Assembly: GCA_028768525.1 (NCBI GenBank) | Contig: CP054837.1 | Span: 1,966,001-2,030,000 of the forward strand | Source: Desulfobacter sp. | GTDB taxonomy: Bacteria; Desulfobacterota; Desulfobacteria; Desulfobacterales; Desulfobacteraceae | Length of the DNA: 64,000 bases | Direction of reading: 5' to 3' | Shown: one piece after another, positions 1 through 9,729 of the stretch | Layout: each line of letters starts with the position of its first letter | Numbering within the stretch: position 1 is the first letter of the stretch | The notes under the pieces: generated by a model | Databases searched by the model: none | Seen by the model: the letters and a program-made list of their open reading frames with translations, nothing else | Told to the model about the DNA's origin: nothing | Position numbers and translations under genes: made by a program

Positions 1-410
1 ATGCCCCGCTCCTTGAAAAACCGCTTGGTAAACTTTACCAGTTCCGTGGAGATGGTCTTGCCTTCCAGGTCTTCCAGGGTCTTGATGGGGGAGTCGCTGG
101 CCACGGCAATGATCCACCGGGCCGGGCGGGCGGACACCTTGGAATAGACCAGGTCGCTGACCACATGGACATCGGATTCGTGTTCCGCAATCCAGTCCAG
201 GCCGGTGAGCCCGGCGTCAATGATGCCGGATTCCACGTTGATGGACATTTCCTGGGCCCGGCAAAGGGCGCATTCAATGGTGTCATCGTCAATATCCGGG
301 AAATAGCTGCGGCCTTCCACGTTGATTTTCCAGCCGGATTTTTTAAACAGGTTGATGGTTGCATTCTGAAGGCTCCCCTTGGGGATGCCGAGTTTTAAAA
401 TCTTTTCCAT
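1..410 (-). CDS. hisG: ATP phosphoribosyltransferase (HisG), N-terminal part, cut by window edge
   Basis: First step of histidine synthesis: joins ATP and PRPP to give phosphoribosyl-ATP. My own minus-strand translation from the ATG at 410 begins MEKILKLGIPKGSLQ, the typical HisG N-terminus, and runs open to base 1 (about 136 residues). The substrate-binding-protein-like fold is recognisable from the stretch with SGIIDAGLTGLDWI and the later WIIAVASDSPIKTLEDLEGK. It lies 13 bp downstream of hisI on the same strand, so the two are probably cotranscribed. Long or short HisG form cannot be decided because the C-terminus is outside the window. Confidence 0.93.
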   Translation of the reverse strand, partial: MEKILKLGIPKGSLQNATINLFKKSGWKINVEGRSYFPDIDDDTIECALCRAQEMSINVESGIIDAGLTGLDWIAEHESDVHVVSDLVYSKVSARPARWIIAVASDSPIKTLEDLEGKTISTELVKFTKRFFKERG

Positions 411-423
411 TGGTTATTTACCT

Positions 424-798
424 TTATTTATATACTTTTTCCGGATCAAAGACCCGTTCTTCAACAATTTTGAATTCATTTCCCTCAACAACCCTGTAAA
501 AACAGCTCTTGTACCCCTTATGGCAGGCAGCCCCGCCCACCTGTTCAACCTTCAGGAGTACGGTGTCGCGGTCGCAGTCCACCCGGATTTCCTTCACATG
601 CTGAACATGGCCTGAGGTCTCTCCTTTTTTCCATAATTTGCTTCTGGAGCGGCTGTAATAAACGGCCACGCCCGAGGCCAGGGTCTCTTCCCAGGCTTCC
701 CGGTTCATATAGGCCATCATCAGGACCTCGCCGGTCTCAGCATCCTGGGCAATTGCCGGGATCAGCCCGCCGGTTTTTTCAAAATCAAGTTCTGCCAT
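424..798 (-). CDS. hisI: Phosphoribosyl-AMP cyclohydrolase
   Basis: Third step of histidine synthesis: opens the adenine ring of phosphoribosyl-AMP. At 124 residues it is the single-domain cyclohydrolase, without the fused HisE pyrophosphatase of enterobacteria. Family signatures seen: YYSRSRSKLWKKGETSGH, the CDRDT metal-site motif and GGAACHKGYKSCFYR with the conserved zinc cysteines. It is the upstream gene of a hisI-hisG pair. Confidence 0.96.
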   Translation of the reverse strand: MAELDFEKTGGLIPAIAQDAETGEVLMMAYMNREAWEETLASGVAVYYSRSRSKLWKKGETSGHVQHVKEIRVDCDRDTVLLKVEQVGGAACHKGYKSCFYRVVEGNEFKIVEERVFDPEKVYK

Positions 799-859
799 GT
801 TGTTTCATCGTCCTTTAATTGTATCGATTCAAACCAAACAAAGAGTATTAAAACCTTTA

Positions 860-888
860 TATTTAATAGTTTGGCATATAAAAGTCAA
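860..888 (-). promoter_or_regulatory. Possible sigma-70 promoter for hisI-hisG
   Basis: On the minus strand TTGACT (888-883) is followed after 17 bp by TAAATA (865-860), about 60 bp upstream of hisI, in a very AT-rich stretch (about 840-940). The -35 is good and the -10 poor, so the exact site is uncertain. The rest of 799-1043 shows nothing else I can name. Confidence 0.35.
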
Positions 889-1043
889 TTTATATATAAA
901 GTATATATGAAATAAAAATAAAAATACTGTATGTTTTTTGTTAATCTCCCGTTGGATTTCATCCCCAATATATTGCCATCTCAAGGGGAATCTGGTAAAA
1001 GCAGGTATTTTTTTTACCAAAACATATAAATTTTCGGGACCTT

Positions 1044-3449
1044 ATGACAACCCAAAAGAGCCGCGCTGAAATTCTGAAGAAACGTGGAAAGAAAAAAGAG
1101 AGAAGCCTGTTTCGAACCCTATTTAAATGGGTTTTTATTCTTTCATTCATTGCCGCCCTGGCCGGCTGCGCCGGCATTGCCGGACTGTTTTTCTACCTGA
1201 GCCAGGACCTGCCTAAAATCAACACCCTAAAAGACTACCGGCCGTCCACGGTTACCAATGTCTACTCGGATGACGGCAGAAAAATCGGCGAGTTCTACAA
1301 GGAACGGCGCATTGTCATTCCCCTGGACGAGATGCCCAAAAATCTGACCAACGCCTTTGTTGCCGCAGAGGATTCCAGATTCCGGGAGCACCCCGGCATT
1401 GATATCCAGTCCATTGTCCGGGCCTTCATCAAAAACCTAAAGGCCGGAGGCATTGTCCAGGGCGGCTCCACCATTACCCAGCAGGTGACAAAGTCCTTTC
1501 TGCTCACCCCGGAACGGACCTACAAACGCAAACTAAAAGAAGCGATTCTCGCCTATCGGATTGAAAAGAAATTCACCAAGGATGAAATCCTTTACCTTTA
1601 CCTGAACCAGATCTACCTGGGCCACGGTGCCTACGGGGTAGAGGCGGCCGCTGAAAACTATTTCGGCAAACACGCCAAAGACCTTACCCTGGCCGAATGC
1701 GCCATGCTGGCAGGCCTTCCCCAGGCCCCAAGCAAGTACAGTCCCTTCAGGTATCCGGACCGGGCCAAACAACGGCAGATCTATACCCTGAACCGGATGA
1801 AGGAAGAAGGAATGATCTCCAACCTGGATGTTACCGATGCCATCAATACCAAGCTGGACATCAAGCCCAGGAAAAACTGGTTCATCGAACGGGTCCCCTG
1901 CTACACCGAGCATGTCAGGCGCTACGTCGAAAAAAAATACGGTGCTGAAATGCTCTACAACCAGGGCTTGAACATCCACACCGCCGTCAATATCGAACTG
2001 CAGAAAATGGCCCGGTCCGCTGTAAAAAAAGGACTCTCCGATCTGGACAAACGGACCGGATACCGGGGCCCCATAAAAAATATCACGGCGCTGCAAATCG
2101 AAGGATTCTGCAGGAAAATCAGTGAAGAACTCAAGGGCAGCCTGCCACAGAAAGACGGCATTTACCAGGGCGTGGTCCTGAAAGTGGACGACGAAAACAA
2201 GGTCACCCAGGTCCGGGTGGGAGAGTCCTACGGGCTGATCCGACTGGCCACCATGACCTGGGCCAGGAAGCCCAACCCCCAGGTGGCCTATTACCAGACC
2301 AAGGTAAAAAGCCCCTCCCAGGTACTCAAACCAGGCGATGTGATCTATGTCAAGGTGCTCAACGAAATCATGGAGGACAACGCATATGAGTTCGCCCTCC
2401 ACCAGGAGCCCGTGGCCCAGGCCGCCCTGCTGAGCATAGAGGCGGAAACCGGCCATGTCAAAACCATGATCGGGGGCAGGGATTACCGGAACTCCCAGTT
2501 CAACCGGGCCTACCAGTCCCGGCGCCAACCGGGTTCCGCCTTCAAGCCGCTGCTTTATGCCGCCGCCCTGGACAAAGGGTATACGGCTGCATCGGTCATT
2601 ATCGATTCCCCTGTCGTCTTCGAGGATACCGAGCGGGACTTTGTGTGGAAGCCCCACAACTACAAGGAAAAATTCTACGGCCCCACCCTTTTCCGGGAAG
2701 CCCTGGCCAAGTCCAGAAATATTGTTACCATCAAGATCCTCCAGGATATCGGTATCGACTATGTTATCGACTATGTCCGAAAACTTGGAATCACCTCGGA
2801 AATCAACCGGGATCTTTCCATCTCCCTTGGGTCATCCGGGGTCTCTCTTCTGGAACTCACCAATGCTTATTCGGTATTTTCCAATCTGGGCTACCTCATC
2901 GAGCCTGTGTTTATCACCAAGATATACGACAGGGACAACAACCTGCTTGAATCCTCTAAACTGGTCCGAAAAAAAGTCATTGATATGAGCACCGCTTATA
3001 TCATGACCAGTATCCTGGAAAGCGCGGTCAAAGACGGGACCGGCCGAAGGGTAAAGGCCCTCAAGCGCCCGGTTGCGGGCAAGACCGGCACCACAAACAA
3101 CCTATACGACGCATGGTTCATGGGCTATACCCCCAGATACACCACCGGCGTCTGGGTGGGCCTGGACCAGGAATCCCCACTGGGCAGAGGCGAGACAGGC
3201 TCCAGAGCGGCCAGCCCCATATGGCTGGATTATATGCAGCAGGCCCTTGAAGGCAAACCCGCAAGAACCTTTAACGTCCCCGAGGGTATTGTATTCGCAA
3301 AAATAGATGCAAAGACCGGCCTGCTCCCCATTGAAGAGAGCGAAAAAACCATTTTCGAATGCTTTAAGGAAGGCACCGTCCCCACGGAATACACCCCTCG
3401 CAGCGATGAAGTGACAGGGTCCGAGGATCTGTTCAAGGAAGGGATTTAA
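1044..3449 (+). CDS. mrcA: Class A penicillin-binding protein (PBP1A family)
   Basis: Bifunctional peptidoglycan synthase with a glycosyltransferase that polymerises lipid II and a transpeptidase that cross-links it; an inner-membrane protein with a periplasmic body. 801 residues, normal for PBP1A. A basic cytoplasmic tail is followed by one transmembrane helix (about 29-52). The GT51 domain has EDSRFREHPGID and GGSTITQQVTK. The transpeptidase has the three active-site motifs: S498-A-F-K inside RQPGSAFKP, SRN, and KTGT at 680-683. It is complete and convergent with the radical SAM gene. Confidence 0.96.
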   Translation: MTTQKSRAEILKKRGKKKERSLFRTLFKWVFILSFIAALAGCAGIAGLFFYLSQDLPKINTLKDYRPSTVTNVYSDDGRKIGEFYKERRIVIPLDEMPKNLTNAFVAAEDSRFREHPGIDIQSIVRAFIKNLKAGGIVQGGSTITQQVTKSFLLTPERTYKRKLKEAILAYRIEKKFTKDEILYLYLNQIYLGHGAYGVEAAAENYFGKHAKDLTLAECAMLAGLPQAPSKYSPFRYPDRAKQRQIYTLNRMKEEGMISNLDVTDAINTKLDIKPRKNWFIERVPCYTEHVRRYVEKKYGAEMLYNQGLNIHTAVNIELQKMARSAVKKGLSDLDKRTGYRGPIKNITALQIEGFCRKISEELKGSLPQKDGIYQGVVLKVDDENKVTQVRVGESYGLIRLATMTWARKPNPQVAYYQTKVKSPSQVLKPGDVIYVKVLNEIMEDNAYEFALHQEPVAQAALLSIEAETGHVKTMIGGRDYRNSQFNRAYQSRRQPGSAFKPLLYAAALDKGYTAASVIIDSPVVFEDTERDFVWKPHNYKEKFYGPTLFREALAKSRNIVTIKILQDIGIDYVIDYVRKLGITSEINRDLSISLGSSGVSLLELTNAYSVFSNLGYLIEPVFITKIYDRDNNLLESSKLVRKKVIDMSTAYIMTSILESAVKDGTGRRVKALKRPVAGKTGTTNNLYDAWFMGYTPRYTTGVWVGLDQESPLGRGETGSRAASPIWLDYMQQALEGKPARTFNVPEGIVFAKIDAKTGLLPIEESEKTIFECFKEGTVPTEYTPRSDEVTGSEDLFKEGI

Positions 3450-3460
3450 AGACAGAGGCC

Positions 3461-4486
3461 TCAGGCGAAGGCAGCCGTAATCTCATCCGGGGCCAGGGAG
3501 GCATCCGTCGAAAACCCCAGCACAAGCCCGGGATACCGGGCTGCCAGTTTCTCAAAATTGCCTTTTTTATTTCCCTGGAGCCTGGACAGGGATTTGGGAT
3601 GAACCCTCAGTTGGATTGACCCGGCACCCCGCCCTTCCCGGATCAGGGTGTCAACGGCGTTACAGGCCCGGTCAAGCATCAGGGCCGAGTGGACCAGGTG
3701 GCCGAAGGCCGGATGCCAGGGACCGGCCAGCATCTGTCCGGGATCTTCCATCATCTCCCCGGCCTGGAGCCCCATGCGGATTACGGGGACCCCTGCCCCG
3801 TTAAAAATTTCCAGCATCGCCTTAACCTGAACCACGGCCTGCTCAAGGGAGAGGGGGAGATACGCCCCACTGGCATACCATCTGGCCAGCTTTGACCCGG
3901 CCAGGACCAGCAGAGGATAAATCCGGGCAAGGTCCGGCTTCAGTCCCGCCAGAACCCCGGCCGTTTCAAGGACCGATGCCCTGGTATCCCCGGGCAGGCC
4001 GACCATTACCTGAACCCCGATCTTCATCTTTCTTTCCCTGAGCACCCTGACCGCCGCCAGGGTATCCTCCCGGGTATGTCCCCGTTCTGCCTGCTCCAGC
4101 ACCCGGTTATCCATGGACTGCACGCCAAGTTCCACCAGGTCAAGGCCGTAGGGCTGCACCAGATCCAGGGTCTCCCGGCTGACGGTGTCCGGCCTGGTGG
4201 AGCAGCGGATGGATTGGATCGCCCCCCGGTCCACCCAGGGCTTGACACGGTCAAGCAGATCAATCTGCCTTTCCCGGGGAAGGCCTAAAAAATTACCCCC
4301 GAAAAAGGCAAATTCCACCCGTCGGCGCTGTCCTTTGAAGGAAAGGTATTCCTGGATCAGGGTCTCAATTTCATCAAGATCAATCCGGCCCCTTCGGCCG
4401 GTGATAATGGATTGGTTACAGAATACACATTGATGGGGGCATCCCTGGTGGGGAATGAAATAAGGAATCACCAGAGGGGCGGACAT
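3461..4486 (-). CDS. Radical SAM protein, Elp3-like family
   Basis: 341 residues with the radical SAM iron-sulfur site C16-x3-C20-x2-C23 (CPHQCVFC), a GGNF element just after it and a TIM-barrel core (LVELGVQSMDNRVLEQAERGH) as in Elp3/HemN-like proteins. The N-terminal IPYFIPHQGCPH is typical of the group often encoded beside rnc; here too it is directly downstream of the RNase III fusion, 13 bp away. No acetyltransferase domain is present, so it is not full-length Elp3. Substrate unknown; a role in tRNA or rRNA modification is only suggested by context. Confidence 0.85.
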   Translation of the reverse strand: MSAPLVIPYFIPHQGCPHQCVFCNQSIITGRRGRIDLDEIETLIQEYLSFKGQRRRVEFAFFGGNFLGLPRERQIDLLDRVKPWVDRGAIQSIRCSTRPDTVSRETLDLVQPYGLDLVELGVQSMDNRVLEQAERGHTREDTLAAVRVLRERKMKIGVQVMVGLPGDTRASVLETAGVLAGLKPDLARIYPLLVLAGSKLARWYASGAYLPLSLEQAVVQVKAMLEIFNGAGVPVIRMGLQAGEMMEDPGQMLAGPWHPAFGHLVHSALMLDRACNAVDTLIREGRGAGSIQLRVHPKSLSRLQGNKKGNFEKLAARYPGLVLGFSTDASLAPDEITAAFA

Positions 4487-4499
4487 GATGGGTCACCGC

Positions 4500-6059
4500 C
4501 TATAAGGATTCCGGTGCCAGAACGGTCAGGGCATTCCGTGCGGCATCCTGTTCCGCCGCCTTTTTTGTTTTGCCCTGTCCTTTGGCCTCAATGCTGTCCA
4601 GGGTCAGGCTGATTTCAAAGGTTTTATCATGGTCCGGTCCCATTTCCCGGGTCACATGATAATCCGGCGTGGTCCCGTAATGTTCCTGGGCATATTCCTG
4701 GATGCAGCTTTTATAATCCACGGTTCTGGAGGAAACCAGGATCTGGTTTACCGGCTTATCGAACAGTCTTTTGAGAATCTCCCTGGCCGTATCAAATCCC
4801 CCGTCCAGGTATACGGCAGCCACCACCGCCTCAAAGGCATCGGAAAGAATGGAATTTTTATCCGGGCCGCCGGAAAGGAATTCGCCTTTGCCCAGCTTAA
4901 TATGCCGTCCCAGGTCAATCTTCCGGGCCATACGGGCCAGGCCCGGTTCGCTGACCAGGTTGGACCGGAGTTTGGACAATTCCCCCTCCTGCTTTGAGGG
5001 GTCGCCCTCCATGAGCATCTGTCCCACACATAGTCCCACAACGGCATCTCCCAAAAATTCCAGGCGCTCATTATCGGTCTGGCAGCTGCTCTGGTTTTCA
5101 TTGAGATAAGAACGGTGGCAAAGGGCATTGGATAAGAGGGAGCGGTCCTTGAACCGGTAGTCCAGGTTTTTTTCCAACAGATCCAGACGGGGGCGGGACC
5201 TCAGGTCTGCCAGGCGTTCGGTGAGGGCCTTAAACACGCCCATCCCCACCTTGAGGTTTCCTTTCCCCACACCCAGGTCAACCCCCTTGTTGAAACTGCC
5301 GTGGAAATCCGAGCCGCCCGTGGCCACAAGATTTCTTTTGCCGGCCAGGGCGGCCAGCGCCTTCTGCTGTTTGGCATCGTGGTCTGTATAGTACACTTCA
5401 AGTCCCTGGAGCCCGTCTTCAACAAGCGAATCAATAAAGAGTGCCAGCCCTTTATCATCCTTAAATTCCAATAGCCCCGGGTGGGCCAGTACCGGTACGC
5501 CGCCGGCATCCAGGATTAACTGAACGGCATCCTTGCAGGAGATTTTGTATTTTTCCACATAGGCTGGCTTGTCCTTGCCCATATACAGATCAAAAACCGC
5601 CCTGAAATTCTTGGCATATCCCTTCTCGACCATCAGTTCTGCAATATGGGGACGACCGGTCTGGCGGGCACCGAACCGGGCTTCCACCTCTGCCATGGAA
5701 ATGTCAAAGCCAAGCTGATTAAGTTTTTCGATAATTTTGGGATTTCGTTCCTCCCGGGCCTGGACTGCCCGGGTCAGCACCTGGTTAAGCGGCCTGTCGA
5801 AAAGGGAGAACCCGTATCCCAGCATATGGATACTGCCCAAATATTTGAATTCCGGAGGCGGGTCGCAGGATATTTCGACCCCGGTGATAACCTCCAGGGG
5901 AAGGGAATGACCCTTTGCCTGAATCTCTTTGATTCCCCCAAGGGAATCATGGTCGGTCAGGGCAAGGGCCCTGACTCCTTTTTTATGCGCCAGCTCGAGG
6001 ATCTCCAAGGGCGAGCAGGAACCGTCCGACGCAGTCGAATGTACGTGAAGGTCAATCAA
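4500..6059 (-). CDS. rnc: PHP-family phosphoesterase fused to ribonuclease III
   Basis: One uninterrupted 519-residue ORF with two enzymes. Residues 1-285 are a PHP metal-dependent phosphoesterase of the YciV/TrpH (RNase AM) type: H5xH7, D36-H37-D38, E62, H78, H193 in LAHPG and D251-x-H253. Residues about 293-515 are a complete RNase III: NERLEFLGDAVV with E331, E334 and D338, SDAFEAVVAAVYLDG with catalytic D407 and E410, then a double-stranded-RNA-binding domain (about 448-515). All expected catalytic residues of both halves are present. The only usable start is TTG at 6059, because an in-frame stop lies two codons upstream. The RNase III half should process rRNA precursors; the PHP half probably acts on nucleotide or RNA 5' ends. 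dksA lies 27 bp upstream on the same strand. Confidence 0.93.
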   Translation of the reverse strand: MIDLHVHSTASDGSCSPLEILELAHKKGVRALALTDHDSLGGIKEIQAKGHSLPLEVITGVEISCDPPPEFKYLGSIHMLGYGFSLFDRPLNQVLTRAVQAREERNPKIIEKLNQLGFDISMAEVEARFGARQTGRPHIAELMVEKGYAKNFRAVFDLYMGKDKPAYVEKYKISCKDAVQLILDAGGVPVLAHPGLLEFKDDKGLALFIDSLVEDGLQGLEVYYTDHDAKQQKALAALAGKRNLVATGGSDFHGSFNKGVDLGVGKGNLKVGMGVFKALTERLADLRSRPRLDLLEKNLDYRFKDRSLLSNALCHRSYLNENQSSCQTDNERLEFLGDAVVGLCVGQMLMEGDPSKQEGELSKLRSNLVSEPGLARMARKIDLGRHIKLGKGEFLSGGPDKNSILSDAFEAVVAAVYLDGGFDTAREILKRLFDKPVNQILVSSRTVDYKSCIQEYAQEHYGTTPDYHVTREMGPDHDKTFEISLTLDSIEAKGQGKTKKAAEQDAARNALTVLAPESL

Positions 6060-6086
6060 AAATCAAACTACCGCCATGAACACCGC

Positions 6087-6449
6087 TTAGATGCCCAGGG
6101 CCTTCTCCATATCTTCTTCCCGGGTTTTGCACTCAATGCATTGGGTGGTCACGGGTCTGGCCTTGAGGCGCTCAATGGAAATATCCTCTTCACATTTCTC
6201 GCAATAGCCGAAGCTCCCGTTTTCAATCCGTACCAGGGCTTTTTTAATTTTTTTAATCAATTTATGCTCCCGGTCCCGGATACGAAGTTCAAAACTTCTC
6301 TCCGCTTCGTGGGAGGCCCGGTCTGTAGGATCGGCGAAATTTTCCTTGGGCTTGGTCATCCCGGTCACCGTGCTGTCCGCATGGGAAAGCAGTTCATTGA
6401 GCCGGTCCGTCAACAGGTTTTTAAAATATTCGAGTTCTTCTTTTTTCAT
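6087..6449 (-). CDS. dksA: DksA/TraR family RNA polymerase-binding regulator
   Basis: 120-residue zinc-finger protein that inserts into the RNA polymerase secondary channel and cooperates with ppGpp. The four-cysteine zinc site is C83-x2-C86 and C104-x2-C107. The acidic coiled-coil tip motif DPTDRASHE (D40 and D43) that marks active DksA is intact. First gene of a dksA, PHP-rnc, radical SAM run on the minus strand, so a growth-rate regulator and an rRNA-processing enzyme share transcription. Confidence 0.93.
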   Translation of the reverse strand: MKKEELEYFKNLLTDRLNELLSHADSTVTGMTKPKENFADPTDRASHEAERSFELRIRDREHKLIKKIKKALVRIENGSFGYCEKCEEDISIERLKARPVTTQCIECKTREEDMEKALGI

Positions 6450-6500
6450 GGCGTTGTCCTTGACTTAAAGTATACAACTGCAACCACATCAGAAACAATT

Positions 6501-6528
6501 ATTATACCCGAAATTCAAATAAAGTAAA
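6501..6528 (-). promoter_or_regulatory. Sigma-70-type promoter upstream of dksA
   Basis: Minus strand TTTACT (6528-6523), 16-bp spacer, perfect TATAAT (6506-6501), about 50 bp upstream of the dksA ATG. Best promoter match in this intergenic region. Confidence 0.6.
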
Positions 6529-6860
6529 GAAAATATGAAAAACGGCTTTTAATCATTTGCCCGAGAAAGGCAAATATATTCGTTTTCACTGGACACAAGC
6601 ATTTAACGAAAAGCCCCCCCACCGCCCGCCTCATTTAATACTCATTGACTGCAGTGACGGTTCATTGCTGCCATTTGCGGGCCACCCGCCAAAAATAAAA
6701 GACAAAGGGAATAATTCATGATACCATGGTTTTAAATTGTCTTGGGCGAAACACTGCCCGTGTCCATTGTTCCCTATAGTCACTCATGATCTTTGACTGT
6801 TTATAAATACAGCCAGTATTCACAATCTAAAACTGAATACAAAAGTTAAGGGGAAGCATC
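6529..6860 (+). other. Intergenic region before the hybrid kinase
   Basis: No ORF with coding character. It holds a small hairpin (ATTTGCC / GGCAAAT arms around 6554-6574) and a weak promoter candidate for the kinase: TTGACT at 6793-6798, 18 bp, TATTCA at 6817-6822. A good ribosome-binding site, AAGGGGA, precedes the kinase ATG. Nothing else recognisable. Confidence 0.35.
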
Positions 6861-9725
6861 ATGACGGATAGGCCGACCTACCATGAGCTGGAAAAGCGTG
6901 TTCGAAAACTGGAAGGCGTTAAATTAAAATACCTCCAAACCAAATCTGCGCTGACGAAAAGTAAACAGCAGTATCTTTCGATTATTCAGAACTTGCCCGT
7001 ATTGATCTGCAGCTATGTTCAAGGCGGTGACATAACATTCGCAAACAAGGCTTACTGCGACTATTTTGACAAAAAACCGGATGAATTAATCGGTACCAAC
7101 TTTTTGTCATTTATCCCCAAAGAAGAAAGGGGGAAAGTGATGAAAAGCATCTCGAATTTAACCCCTCAGTCTCCGGTTCAGATACATGAGCATCGGGCCC
7201 ATGCGCCCGACGGCAACATACGATGGCAGCAGTGGACCAACAGGGCAGTGTTCGACAACCAGGGAAAAGCCTTTCTCTTCCACGCCATAGGCCAAGATAT
7301 TACCGAGAGGAAACAACACACCGCGGCTTTAATTGCATCAGAGAAAAAATACCGTGCCTTGATTGAAACAACCAATACCGGCTATTTAATTCTCGACAAA
7401 GCCGGGAGGGTAATTGACGCAAACCAGGAATATGCACGCCTTTCCGGGCATAATTTTGTTAAAGAAATTTTAGGCAGAAGCGTGGTTGAGTGGACGGCCC
7501 CCCATGACAGGAAAAAAAATGAACAGGAGGTCAAAAAATGCTGCAAAAAAGGGGGCGTAAAGAGCCTGCAGATCGACTACATGGATAAAACCGGCAGACG
7601 GCTTCCTGTTGAGATTAACGCCAAACTAGTCCATTCAGATGATGGGGTCAGAATTTTATCCCTCTGCCGGGACATCACCGAACGAAGTATTAAAAACAAA
7701 CTGCAGGAATCTCAATTTCGGCTTATAGAATATGCTGCAGATCATTCCATCAAAGAATTGCTGCAGAAATTTTTAGATGAGGCGGAAATTCTGACTGAAA
7801 GCAAAATCGGTTTTTTCCATTTTGTCGAGAATGACCAGGTGACGCTGTCTCTGCAGGCCTGGTCGACAAACACCCTTGAAAAAATTTGTAAGGCCGAAGG
7901 CGGGGGACAACATTATCCCAAATCCCAGGCCGGCGTCTGGGCAGACTGTTTAAACGTCGGCGGCCCTATCATCCATAACGACTATGAAAGCCTGCAGCAC
8001 AAAAAAGGACTGCCCGAAGGCCATGCCCCGGTAGTGCGCGAACTTGTCGTACCCGTCATTCGGGGGGGAAAGGTGATGGCGATTCTTGGCGTTGGCAACA
8101 AGCCGTCTGACTACCATATCCATGATGTTGAAACACTTCAACAGCTTGCGGACCATGCATGGGAAACGGTTGTCGGCAAACGGGCAGAAGAGCAGACAAA
8201 ACGGAGCGAGCGGTTTCTTGACACCATCGTGGAGAATATTCCCAATATGCTGTTTGTAAAAGATGCCGAGGAGCTTCGATTTATAAGGTTTAACAAGGCC
8301 GGCGAAGAGTTGCTCGGGCTCTCCAGGGATAAACTGATTGGAAAAAATGATTATGACTTTTTTCCCAAAAACGAGGCGGACTTTTTTACCCGAAAAGACA
8401 GGGAAGTATTGGCCTCACGGCAGTTGGTGGATATCCCCGATGAACCCATACAAACAAAAGCCAAAGGGGAGCGGCGGCTTCACACGAAAAAAATCCCCAT
8501 ACTGGACGACTGCGGAGATCCGGAATATTTATTGGGCATTTCGGAAGATATCACTGAATACAAGAAAATTGAAGCCCAGCTCCGGCAGACCCAGAAGATG
8601 GAATCCATAGGCAATTTGGCCGGCGGTGTTGCACATGATTTTAACAATATATTGTGCCCGATCATCGGGCTTTCTGAAATGATGCTGGAAGATTTTCCCC
8701 AGGACAGCATGGAATATGACAATATTCAAGAGATATTTACAGCAGGAAAAAGGGGCAGTGAACTGGTCAAGCAGATCCTGGCATTCAGCCGCCGGTCCGC
8801 CCATAAATTGATACCGGTCCAGATCCAGCAGATATTAAAAGAGGTAATCAAACTCAGCCGGTCAACGATTCCCTCAGACATCGACATCATCAGTGACATC
8901 CAGCAGGATTGCGGACAGGTCATGGCAGACCCTGTGCAGATCCATCAAATTGCAATGAACCTGATCACCAATGCCTATCATGCCGTTGAAAAATCAGGGG
9001 GACAATTATCTGTCACGCTAAGGGAAACCGAACTGCCCGAAGAAAATCAAGGAAACAAATCGCTTATACCAGGACGCTATGCCTTGTTTTCCGTTTCCGA
9101 CACGGGATGCGGAATCGCCCCTGAAGCAATGGATAAAATTTTTGACCCTTACTTCACAACCAAAAAGAAAAACAAAGGCACCGGCCTGGGTCTTGCCGTC
9201 GTTTACGGCATTATCAAAGAATGCCGGGGAGATATTGAAGTCCGCAGCACCCTTGGCACCGGGACAAAATTTACTGTCCACATTCCAATAATTGAAACCA
9301 GCCATGAACAAAAAGCCGCTGAGCCGGAAAAACAGTTAAAAACTGGCAATGAAAGGATTCTATTGGTCGATGACGAGGCCCCCGTTGCCCGGCTTGAAAA
9401 ACAGATACTTCAACGGCTCGGCTACAGGGTCACGGCAAGAGAAAGCAGTACCGATGCACTCAATACGTTCAAAGCGGCCCCTGATGCCTTTGACCTGGTT
9501 GTCACCGATATGACCATGCCGAATCTGACCGGAGACCAACTGGCCAGGGAAATGATTTCAATACGCAAGGACATCCCGGTCATCATCTGCACCGGATTCA
9601 GCGAAAGAATGAATGAAAAAACAGCCAAGCATATTGGGATTAAAGGATTTTTAATGAAACCGGTGGCTAAATTGGAAATGGCTCAAATGGTAAGAACCGT
9701 TCTGGATGAACAAAAAAAACAATGA
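6861..9725 (+). CDS. Hybrid sensor histidine kinase, PAS-PAS-GAF-PAS-HisKA-HATPase-receiver
   Basis: 954-residue soluble kinase with no transmembrane helix. A short coiled coil (about 5-40) is followed by a PAS domain (about 46-150), a second PAS (about 162-275), a GAF-type domain (about 285-450, with the conserved VVRELVVPVIRGGKVMAILGVGNK), a third PAS (about 455-570), HisKA with phospho-acceptor H592 in GGVAHDFNNIL, an HATPase with DTGCGI and GTGLGLAVVYGI, and a C-terminal receiver with phospho-acceptor D883 in VVTDMTMPN. The terminal receiver suggests an internal phosphorelay. No cognate output regulator is adjacent; the GNAT gene follows immediately. Signal unknown. Confidence 0.92.
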   Translation: MTDRPTYHELEKRVRKLEGVKLKYLQTKSALTKSKQQYLSIIQNLPVLICSYVQGGDITFANKAYCDYFDKKPDELIGTNFLSFIPKEERGKVMKSISNLTPQSPVQIHEHRAHAPDGNIRWQQWTNRAVFDNQGKAFLFHAIGQDITERKQHTAALIASEKKYRALIETTNTGYLILDKAGRVIDANQEYARLSGHNFVKEILGRSVVEWTAPHDRKKNEQEVKKCCKKGGVKSLQIDYMDKTGRRLPVEINAKLVHSDDGVRILSLCRDITERSIKNKLQESQFRLIEYAADHSIKELLQKFLDEAEILTESKIGFFHFVENDQVTLSLQAWSTNTLEKICKAEGGGQHYPKSQAGVWADCLNVGGPIIHNDYESLQHKKGLPEGHAPVVRELVVPVIRGGKVMAILGVGNKPSDYHIHDVETLQQLADHAWETVVGKRAEEQTKRSERFLDTIVENIPNMLFVKDAEELRFIRFNKAGEELLGLSRDKLIGKNDYDFFPKNEADFFTRKDREVLASRQLVDIPDEPIQTKAKGERRLHTKKIPILDDCGDPEYLLGISEDITEYKKIEAQLRQTQKMESIGNLAGGVAHDFNNILCPIIGLSEMMLEDFPQDSMEYDNIQEIFTAGKRGSELVKQILAFSRRSAHKLIPVQIQQILKEVIKLSRSTIPSDIDIISDIQQDCGQVMADPVQIHQIAMNLITNAYHAVEKSGGQLSVTLRETELPEENQGNKSLIPGRYALFSVSDTGCGIAPEAMDKIFDPYFTTKKKNKGTGLGLAVVYGIIKECRGDIEVRSTLGTGTKFTVHIPIIETSHEQKAAEPEKQLKTGNERILLVDDEAPVARLEKQILQRLGYRVTARESSTDALNTFKAAPDAFDLVVTDMTMPNLTGDQLAREMISIRKDIPVIICTGFSERMNEKTAKHIGIKGFLMKPVAKLEMAQMVRTVLDEQKKQ

Positions 9726-9729
9726 AGAT

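Noticed and set aside
1533..2657. Long minus-strand ORF antisense to the penicillin-binding protein gene
   Set aside because: Low-complexity translation with no domain; it mirrors the codon bias of mrcA. Many similar antisense frames exist in this GC-rich sequence.
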